Assembly (NCBI GenBank): GCA_964384915.1
Contig: CAYLMA010000008.1
Span: forward strand, 1-64,000
DNA from: Sulfurimicrobium sp964384915
GTDB lineage: Bacteria > Pseudomonadota > Gammaproteobacteria > Burkholderiales > Sulfuricellaceae
Reading direction: 5' to 3'
DNA length: 64,000 nucleotides
In this document: positions 58,637 to 64,000 of the stretch, piece after piece
Layout: the number at the start of each line of letters is the position of its first letter
How positions within the stretch are numbered: position 1 is the stretch's first letter
Program-made: the position numbers and the translations under genes
Notes under the pieces: generated by a model
Seen by the model: only the letters and a program-made list of their open reading frames with translations
Databases searched by the model: none
Told to the model about the DNA's origin: nothing

Positions 58637-59121
58637 GGCTTAACATGAAACTCGCACAGCGAGCCGGGATAATAGCCCTCGCACTTTGGCTTCCCTTGTC
58701 TGCCGTTGCCGGCGAGGCCGTGCCGATTGCCGAAGACCCTGTGCTGGAGCAGCGCATGATCGCTCTTTCCGAGGATTTGCGCTGTCTGGTGTGCCAGAAC
58801 GAGTCGCTGGCGGGCTCCCGCTCGGAACTGGCGCAGGATCTGCGCCAGGAAATCCGCGAGCAACTGAGCTCCGGCAAGAGCAATGACCAGGTGATCGAGT
58901 ACCTAACCCAGCGCTATGGCGATTTCGTGCTTTACAAACCGCCGCTCAAGCCCTTGACCTGGCTGCTGTGGTTCGGGCCTTTCCTGCTGTTGGCCGGCGC
59001 TGCGGGCGGTTTCTATTTTTATCTTAAACGGCGCGGTGAGCGCATTGCCGGCGAGACCTTGTCCGCGGAAGAAAAAAAACGCGTGGAAGCTCTTCTTGGC
59101 AACAACGGAAATGAATCATGA
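58633..59121 (+). CDS. ccmH: Cytochrome c maturation protein CcmH (CcmL/NrfF type)
   Basis: A 162-residue membrane-anchored thiol oxidoreductase. Signal peptide to about residue 26 (AVAGE), redox motif LRCLVCQN (Cys51, Cys54), one C-terminal membrane span (about 108-130). It is the short single-domain form; the TPR part is a separate gene, ccmI, which follows with a four-base overlap. Confidence 0.95.
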   Translation: MRLNMKLAQRAGIIALALWLPLSAVAGEAVPIAEDPVLEQRMIALSEDLRCLVCQNESLAGSRSELAQDLRQEIREQLSSGKSNDQVIEYLTQRYGDFVLYKPPLKPLTWLLWFGPFLLLAGAAGGFYFYLKRRGERIAGETLSAEEKKRVEALLGNNGNES

Positions 59122-60398
59122 GCAATTTTTGGACAATCTCGCTGTTCTGGGCACTCTTTTTCCTGTTGATCGGGATCGCGCTGGCATTTGTCTTGCCGCC
59201 ATTGCTGCGCCGTAACGTCAGATCCAGACACGTGGATCGCAAGGCTGCAAATATCGCCATCTACCATGACCAGTTGGCCGAACTGAAGAACGATCTCGAT
59301 AGTGGCGAACTGGACCCGCAGCAGTACCAGGATGCCCGGTTTGAAATCGAGAAACGCCTGAGCGAGGACGTGCCTGATGAACCCTCCCCCGTGGCGGCCA
59401 ACCAGACAGGACGTACCCTGGGATACGTGCTTGCCGGTGCAATTCCGCTCATGGCGATTGGAATATATGTGGCCCTGGGCAGCCCCGATGCGGCGATGAT
59501 GCCACGCAGCGCGCCGCCCCCAATGGCTGAGCCGGGCCAGCACGATGCCGCTCCCATGATTGCCGCACTGGAGGCCAAGCTCAAGAATCAGCCGAATGAT
59601 GCTGCCGGCTGGAATATGCTGGCACGCAGCTATGGCACGATTGGGCAGTTCGGCGAGGCGGCGCGGGCCTATGCGAAACTCAGCGAGCTGGTTCCCGATA
59701 ATTCGTCTGTCTTGGCGGATTATGCAGACGCGCTTGCCATGGCGCTGGGCGGGAACTTGCAGGGCAAGCCGCAGGAATTGATCGACCGGGCCTTGAAGTT
59801 GAACCCGCAGGACGGGAAGGCGTTGAATCTTGCTGGAAGCGCCGCTTACCAGGCCAAGAATTTTACCAAGGCTGGCGAGTATTGGCGCAGCTTGCTCAAA
59901 CTCATACCCCCGGATGATCAATATGCCAGTCAAGTCAGGGCGGCGATAGCGGATGCCGATAGGTCGGCCGGCTTGTCCGGCCTGGATAACCTGTCCGGGG
60001 CCGGCGCTAAAACCGGTGCCGAGAAAAAAGACGCTAAAGTCCAGACGGGCCCGGCTGCAGCCATTTCCGGCACGGTGACGGTGAAACAGGAGCTTATCGG
60101 CAAGATTGCTCCCGGCGACATGGTCTTCATTTACGCGCAAATGCCGCAAGGACCGAAAATGCCGATTGCCAGTTTGAAAGTTGATGCGAAACAGCTTCCC
60201 TATCACTTTACGCTGGACGATTCCCTTGCAATGACGCCCAACGACAAGCTGTCAAATCATGCTGAGGTCATGGTCAGCGCACGCGTGTCGAAATCGGGAC
60301 AAGCGATATCGCAAAGCGGCGACCTGATTGGCAGGGTCGACTCCGTCAAACTCGGCCAGCAAGGCGTCGCAATCGTCATCGACAAGGTCTTGCCCTAA
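59118..60398 (+). CDS. ccmI: Cytochrome c maturation protein CcmI
   Basis: Apocytochrome chaperone, 426 residues. Two N-terminal membrane spans (about 5-28 and 97-117) are joined by a cytoplasmic loop with a leucine-zipper-like helix (YHDQLAELKNDLDSGEL). A periplasmic TPR domain (about 155-275, NDAAGWNMLARSYGTIGQFGEAARAY in parts) and a C-terminal beta-rich CcmI domain (about 315-425, GTVTVKQELIGKIAPGDMVFIYA in parts) follow. Last gene of the ccm unit; the downstream gap holds a nested inverted repeat rather than a classic terminator. Confidence 0.94.
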   Translation: MSNFWTISLFWALFFLLIGIALAFVLPPLLRRNVRSRHVDRKAANIAIYHDQLAELKNDLDSGELDPQQYQDARFEIEKRLSEDVPDEPSPVAANQTGRTLGYVLAGAIPLMAIGIYVALGSPDAAMMPRSAPPPMAEPGQHDAAPMIAALEAKLKNQPNDAAGWNMLARSYGTIGQFGEAARAYAKLSELVPDNSSVLADYADALAMALGGNLQGKPQELIDRALKLNPQDGKALNLAGSAAYQAKNFTKAGEYWRSLLKLIPPDDQYASQVRAAIADADRSAGLSGLDNLSGAGAKTGAEKKDAKVQTGPAAAISGTVTVKQELIGKIAPGDMVFIYAQMPQGPKMPIASLKVDAKQLPYHFTLDDSLAMTPNDKLSNHAEVMVSARVSKSGQAISQSGDLIGRVDSVKLGQQGVAIVIDKVLP

Positions 60399-60458
60399 CT
60401 GTTATGGCGAATCGCCGTCCCAAATCATGAACCAAAAGTAGGCGCCTCTAGGCGACAA

Positions 60459-60608
60459 GTGAAATGTGAAACCGCTTGGGCTTTGCCCTTGCTGTGAAGC
60501 GTGAAATGCAGGGGCTGGCTCTGCGATGCGCCTAGCTTTTAGAAGTGCGGTCATTTTTTACGTTTCACGCTTCACAAACAAAGCGTAGCGAGTGACTTCA
60601 CATTTCAC
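60459..60608. repeat. Nested inverted repeat, GTGAA family (ccmI-dusC)
   Basis: Outer arms GTGAAATGTGAA (60459-60470) and TTCACATTTCAC (60597-60608), and inner arms GTGAAGCGTGAAA (60494-60506) and TTTCACGCTTCAC (60563-60575), all perfect. Same words as the leuB-asd element. It lies between the convergent ends of ccmI (60398) and dusC (60623) and could also limit transcription. No gene lies in the 224-base gap. Confidence 0.85.
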
Positions 60609-60622
60609 AAAACTATTACACG

Positions 60623-61552
60623 TTAACTCCCCAGCAGCAGCCTTTCCACCGCGTCCGGGTCGCGCTCGGCGCGCAGGGTCTGGTGCAGCGCAGCGGCTTC
60701 CGGGTAGGCGCCGCGCAACATGCCCAGCCACTGTTTGAGCCGTCCCGGCGCGTGCTTCGGCTCCACCCGGGTGCGCAGGCGCTGGTAGTAGTCCGCCACC
60801 CAGGGTAGCAAGGCCGGCCAGGACATGGCTGCATCTCCGGTCCTGATGCGCAGCGCCAAATCCGGGCGCACGATGGCGCCGCGCCCGATCATCACGTCGC
60901 TGCATCCGCTGACCCGGCGGATGTCCTCCCAGTCCTCCGGCGTCCATACCTCGCCATTGGCCACCAGCGGCAAGTTCACCACCTCGCGGATGCGGGCCAG
61001 CCACTCCCAGTGCGCGGGCGGACGATAGCCATCGACCTTGGTGCGGGCATGGACGGTGAGTTCGTCGGCGCCCGCAGCCTCGATGGCGCGGGCGCAGTCC
61101 AGGGTTAGCGAGGTGTCCTTCAGGCCGAGCCGCATCTTGGCGGTGACGGGGATATGCCTGGGCACGGCGCGGCGCGTGGCCGCGACGATGGTGTGGATGA
61201 TTTCCGGGTATTGCAGCAGGACTGCCCCGCCGCCGTGGCGATTGACCATGGGGGCGGGGCAGCCGAAATTGAGGTCGATGCCGGGCGCGCCCATGGCGGC
61301 GATGGACGCGGCGTTTTCCGCCAGGCAAACCGGGTCGCTGCCAAGCAGCTGCACCCGCACCGGCACCCCGGCACGCGTGCAGCCGCCGTTGGCCAACTCC
61401 GGCACGGTACGCAGCAGCACGCGCTCGGTGAGCAGGTGGTGGGTGATGCGCACGAATTCGGCGACGCACAGGTCGATGCCGCCGATGCGCGTCAATACGT
61501 CGCGCATGTCCTGGTCGGCAAGGCCCTCCATCGGGGCGAGAATCAGGCGCAT
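60623..61552 (-). CDS. dusC: tRNA-dihydrouridine(16) synthase DusC
   Basis: FMN-dependent reduction of U16 in tRNA. It is a 309-residue TIM barrel with a C-terminal helical domain. The active-site Cys98 is in DLNFGCPAPMVNRHGGG, identical in position to E. coli DusC, and the catalytic core K-R pair is in TAKMRLG. HARTKVDGY and GRGAIVRP are flavin/phosphate contacts. The DusC-type RHGGGAVLL sequence separates it from DusA and DusB. Confidence 0.95.
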   Translation of the reverse strand: MRLILAPMEGLADQDMRDVLTRIGGIDLCVAEFVRITHHLLTERVLLRTVPELANGGCTRAGVPVRVQLLGSDPVCLAENAASIAAMGAPGIDLNFGCPAPMVNRHGGGAVLLQYPEIIHTIVAATRRAVPRHIPVTAKMRLGLKDTSLTLDCARAIEAAGADELTVHARTKVDGYRPPAHWEWLARIREVVNLPLVANGEVWTPEDWEDIRRVSGCSDVMIGRGAIVRPDLALRIRTGDAAMSWPALLPWVADYYQRLRTRVEPKHAPGRLKQWLGMLRGAYPEAAALHQTLRAERDPDAVERLLLGS

Positions 61553-61628
61553 GGTGTTTCCTGACGGTTGAGGGGGACTTATTCTAGAAGAAATGCACGC
61601 CGCTTGCCTGAAGGATTTTTGCGGCGAA

Positions 61629-62129
61629 TCAAAAAAGAGGGCTTTCCGTCCCTTTGAATTTGGATCGAAGTGAGCGCGTCATGTGGATATGCGGAATCCC
61701 TGCATCCATGAACACTTCGCCATTCACGAGGAATCCCAGCTTTTCGTAAAATGGCGTGATGTAGGTCTGTGAATCCAGTGCCACGGATTCCAGATGCAAA
61801 GATCGGCAATATGCCAGCGTCCGGCGCATCATTTCCGTTCCGATGCCTTGATTGCGTGCTTCAGCGGCAACCGCTACGCGGCCGATCTTGGCTATTTTGC
61901 CCTTGACCAGGATGCGCAGGGTGCCTAGTGCAAGCCCGGTGCCGTCCTGAACCAGCAGATGCTGGGCGCCGGCATCCTGTTCGTCGATTTCCAGTTCTTC
62001 CGGCACCTGCTGCTCGTGCACGAAAACTGCATAGCGCAGAGCGACGGCGGCCGTCCAGAGAGGCGAAGGCTGGCGGAAGAACTGAAATTTCAAAGATTGC
62101 GCGAGGTGGCCCGGGTGTTCCGCTGGCAT
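61629..62129 (-). CDS. GNAT family N-acetyltransferase
   Basis: A 166-residue GCN5-related acetyltransferase, ElaA/YjcF-like. The acetyl-CoA loop is RVAVAAEARNQGIGTEMM (R/Q-x-x-G-x-G/A pattern), with LRYAVFVHEQQVPEELEID typical of this subgroup at the N terminus and YEKLGFLVNGEVFMDAGIPHIHM at the end. The acceptor substrate is unknown. The ATG at 62129 is preferred over an adjacent TTG. It stands alone on the minus strand after the sodB terminator. Confidence 0.87.
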   Translation of the reverse strand: MPAEHPGHLAQSLKFQFFRQPSPLWTAAVALRYAVFVHEQQVPEELEIDEQDAGAQHLLVQDGTGLALGTLRILVKGKIAKIGRVAVAAEARNQGIGTEMMRRTLAYCRSLHLESVALDSQTYITPFYEKLGFLVNGEVFMDAGIPHIHMTRSLRSKFKGTESPLF

Positions 62130-62147
62130 CAATAACGGCCCTCCATT

Positions 62148-62173
62148 AAAAAAGCCCTCGCATCTGCAAGGGC
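62148..62173 (-). terminator. Rho-independent terminator of sodB
   Basis: Minus-strand hairpin GCCCTTGC-AGAT-GCGAGGGC (one mismatch) followed by six T. It lies 26 bases after the sodB stop and before the GNAT gene. Confidence 0.85.
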
Positions 62174-62198
62174 CTTTTCGCCGCTCAAAGTGCTTGGC

Positions 62199-62786
62199 TT
62201 ACGCCGCGAAGTTCTTCGCCACGAAGTCCCAGTTCACCAGATTGTTCATGAAGGTCTCAACGAATTTCGGGCGCATATTGCGGTAGTCGATGTAGTAGGC
62301 GTGTTCCCACACATCCACGCACAACAGGGCCTTGTCGGCAGTGGTCAGCGGGGTGCCGGCGGCGCCCATGTTGACGATGTCGACGGAACCGTCGGCCTTC
62401 TTCACCAGCCAGGTCCAGCCGGAACCGAAGTTGCCTACGGCGGAGGTCTGGAAGGCTTTCTTGAATTCGTCGACAGAGCCCCACTTGGCCTTGATGGCGT
62501 CAGCCAGCTCGCCGGAGGGTTCGCCGCCGCCATTGGGCTTCATGCAGTTCCAGAAGAAGGTGTGGTTCGACACCTGGGCGGCGTTGTTGTAGATGCCGCC
62601 GGCCGGGGCCTTCTTGATGATGGCCTCGAGATCCAGGTTTTCGTACTCGGTGCCCTTGATCAGGTTGTTGAGGTTGGTGACATAGGCCTGGTGGTGTTTG
62701 GCGTAGTGGTATTCGAAGGTTTCCTTGGACATGTGCGGTTGCAGGGCGTCCATGGCATAGGGCAGTGCAGGCAGTTGGTGTTCCAT
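62199..62786 (-). CDS. sodB: Superoxide dismutase, iron type
   Basis: Cytoplasmic superoxide dismutase, 195 residues. Metal ligands are His27 (FEYHYAKHHQAYV), His75 (SNHTFFWN), Asp158 and His162 (DVWEHAYYIDY). The AAGTPL region and the Gln72-type second-sphere residue in AAQVSNHTF are characteristic of the Fe enzyme. The ATG at 62786 has a strong AAGGAG. The upstream leader contains a strong hairpin. Confidence 0.97.
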   Translation of the reverse strand: MEHQLPALPYAMDALQPHMSKETFEYHYAKHHQAYVTNLNNLIKGTEYENLDLEAIIKKAPAGGIYNNAAQVSNHTFFWNCMKPNGGGEPSGELADAIKAKWGSVDEFKKAFQTSAVGNFGSGWTWLVKKADGSVDIVNMGAAGTPLTTADKALLCVDVWEHAYYIDYRNMRPKFVETFMNNLVNWDFVAKNFAA

Positions 62787-62810
62787 TTTTACTCCTTGGA
62801 AGAGGTTTGA

Positions 62811-62846
62811 AATAAAGCAGGCAAGGGTTTAACCCCTTGCCTGCTT
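62811..62846 (-). terminator. Hairpin between ybiB and sodB
   Basis: Perfect 13-base stem AAGCAGGCAAGGG / CCCTTGCCTGCTT with a six-base loop. On the minus strand it is followed by TATTTC, a weak T-tract. It lies 100 bases after ybiB and 25 bases before sodB. It may end ybiB transcription, or form part of the sodB leader if the promoter at 62868-62896 is used. Confidence 0.65.
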
Positions 62847-62867
62847 GAGGTAATGTGATTCGCCGCA

Positions 62868-62896
62868 AGTTTACCTAAAAACCCTGACGGCGGCAA
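62868..62896 (-). promoter_or_regulatory. Candidate sigma-70 promoter for sodB
   Basis: Minus-strand TTGCCG (62891-62896), 17-base spacer, TAAACT (62868-62873), each matching four of six consensus positions. It would produce a sodB leader of about 75 bases that includes the hairpin at 62811-62846. Confidence 0.35.
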
Positions 62897-62945
62897 TAGT
62901 TGAGTAAATCTATCGCCTTTATGCGGTAGCCTGCATTTGGGATTC

Positions 62946-63920
62946 TTATGCGGCTGCAAGCCCGCCGGCTTCTACGGCTGCGATCGCCTTTGCCTGGTTC
63001 ATATCCTGCGTGTAGCCGCTGGCATAAAGGCAGCATGCAAGCTGGTTGACCAGCGGGAGTGGAAGCGGGATTTCACCCTCAAGTACCTGCCGGGTCCACA
63101 GTGCCGTGGCTGCTGCGCTGGAAGGATTGGGCAGGTTGGGAACCATCCGTGCCGGGCCGCGTTCGGCTTCGAACAGGACCTCGCTGCCGCCATTGCTGAT
63201 GTGCTCCAGTTGTGGCCGTTGGGCAGGGTTTGCGCATGGATCGCCACCGCTGCTTTGCAGCAGCAGGGCGCTTGTTCCAGCGGCATGCAGGAATTCGCGC
63301 AGCCGCTTCATGCATCCTGGCTGGCTTGCGCTGACCAGGTGCAGGCCCGTTCCGGCAAAGGGTTCCAGCACCTTTGCCATGAGGTGGGCGCTGTTGCGCA
63401 GCCCCAGGCGGCTGCGCAGGCTGAGCAGCTTGGCCAGCCCCGGGCACAGTGCTGCGGTAGGGAGAAATGCCAGGCCTTGCTGATCGATTGCCTGCTGTGC
63501 CTGAAGTATGCTGGTGCTGGGGAATGTTCCCAACTCCCGAAGAACATAGACTGCTGCCACACCATCATTGCTTTCCAGCGAACCGTGCATCAGCACCGGG
63601 ACGCCAAAGCGTTGCAGCAGGAGCGCCAGCAGGGGCAGCAGATTGGGGCTGTCCAGCCTGCCGCCATAGGCTGGAATGATCACTGGCTGAATCTCGCCGG
63701 CGGGCGCCTGCAGGCGATAAAGCCGCTCAGCAACCGCACGTTTGAATCCCAGCAGCTCTTCCAGTCCTTCACCCTTGGTTCGCAAGGCATAGAGCAGGGC
63801 GCCTAGCTCCAGGTCTGCCAGGCCTTCATCGAGCATGGCGGAAAAGAGGGTGTAAGCTTCTGTTGCGGACAGGCTGGTTTGACCCCGTCCGAGCGCCCTG
63901 ATGAGTGCCGCAGTACTCAT
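62946..63920 (-). CDS. ybiB: YbiB/TrpD2 family DNA-binding protein
   Basis: Homolog of anthranilate phosphoribosyltransferase that lacks that activity; E. coli YbiB binds DNA. It is 324 residues long. The all-alpha N-terminal domain starts STAALIRALGRGQTSLSATEAYTLFSAML (shown by its first part) and is followed by the glycosyltransferase-3 fold. The PRPP glycine loop of TrpD is degenerate (IIPAYGGRLDSPNLLPLLAL). I prefer the ATG at 63920, matching the family N terminus and preceded by GGAAA; an ATG at 63932 adds four residues. A near-perfect sigma-54 promoter lies 45 bases upstream, suggesting nitrogen or stress control rather than only housekeeping expression. Confidence 0.85.
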   Translation of the reverse strand: MSTAALIRALGRGQTSLSATEAYTLFSAMLDEGLADLELGALLYALRTKGEGLEELLGFKRAVAERLYRLQAPAGEIQPVIIPAYGGRLDSPNLLPLLALLLQRFGVPVLMHGSLESNDGVAAVYVLRELGTFPSTSILQAQQAIDQQGLAFLPTAALCPGLAKLLSLRSRLGLRNSAHLMAKVLEPFAGTGLHLVSASQPGCMKRLREFLHAAGTSALLLQSSGGDPCANPAQRPQLEHISNGGSEVLFEAERGPARMVPNLPNPSSAAATALWTRQVLEGEIPLPLPLVNQLACCLYASGYTQDMNQAKAIAAVEAGGLAAA

Positions 63921-63964
63921 GCGGTTTTCCATTGTGAGAAAAATTGATTCATGAAGTAAGCAAT

Positions 63965-63981
63965 AGCAAGCCTTGTGCCAG
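63965..63981 (-). promoter_or_regulatory. Sigma-54 (RpoN) promoter upstream of ybiB
   Basis: On the minus strand the sequence CTGGCACAAGGCTTGCT matches the -24/-12 consensus YTGGCACGRNNNTTGCW at all but one fixed position, with exact GG-to-GC spacing. The predicted start point is near 63954, about 34 bases before the preferred ybiB ATG. The enhancer-binding site would lie beyond the right edge of the window. Confidence 0.8.
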
Positions 63982-64000
63982 CTGTATGTTGTATATTAAT

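Overview
The window is about 64 kb of a gene-dense, fairly GC-rich chromosome. Gene content and order point to a betaproteobacterium, most likely in or near the Nitrosomonadales (Sulfuricella/Gallionella-like). The placement rests on conserved blocks: xseB-ispA-dxs-folE2; leuC-(entericidin)-leuD-leuB-asd-fimV-(membrane protein)-truA-trpF-trpB...trpA-accD-folC-dedD-cvpA-purF-metZ; and a full ccmABCDEFGHI cluster. No close species was identified by comparison. Nearly everything is core metabolism, RNA maturation and envelope biology. There is no prophage, CRISPR array, IS element or rRNA operon.

Layout. 1-4061 (minus): rluC, a HAD phosphatase, sppA and a basic amino-acid decarboxylase cut by the left edge. 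4062-7423: a long leader and rne, closed by a bidirectional terminator. 7444-12570 (minus): tRNA-Thr(CGU), then ydbH-ynbE-ydbL, a PolB-type 3'-5' exonuclease, a VanZ-like protein and rlmD. 12608-13720 (minus): a Rieske oxygenase. 13885-17825: the isoprenoid genes xseB-ispA-dxs, then folE2 with its own candidate promoter. 17840-19218: a divergent pair, a periplasmic retropepsin-like protease and a class-I glutamine amidotransferase. 19309-38518: leucine, aspartate-family and tryptophan biosynthesis, fimV, truA, accD, folC, dedD, cvpA, purF and metZ. A hicA-hicB-mrr cassette is fitted between trpB and trpA. 38569-42064: a double-thioredoxin periplasmic protein, an atypical phosphofructokinase, a small conserved protein and a Tat-exported dienelactone hydrolase. 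42115-45360 (minus): an EAL-like/HDOD protein and a chemoreceptor. 45727-47711: tRNA-Lys(UUU), then hslO, hslR and an unknown gene. 47708-53241 (minus): an RND efflux system in the order outer-membrane factor, adaptor, pump. 53492-60398: ccmABCDEFGHI. 60623-63920 (minus): dusC, a GNAT acetyltransferase, sodB and ybiB.

How the genes work together. The ccm cluster is a complete System I cytochrome c maturation machine, implying a respiratory lifestyle rich in c-type cytochromes. YdbH-YnbE-YdbL is an AsmA-like inter-membrane lipid transport module. Hsp33 and Hsp15 form a heat/oxidative stress unit, and SodB adds superoxide defence.

Most worth a second look: (i) a near-consensus sigma-54 promoter immediately upstream of ybiB; (ii) the seamless hicAB-mrr insertion inside the trp operon, with mrr broken by an internal deletion and frameshift; (iii) ydbH, whose only standard start codon after the tRNA lies in the U-tract of the tRNA-Thr terminator; (iv) two families of palindromic intergenic repeats; (v) a phosphofructokinase with non-canonical phosphoryl-donor residues; (vi) an orphan EcfT-like membrane protein next to fimV. 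I did not find a clearly new multigene system; these are leads, not demonstrated novelties.
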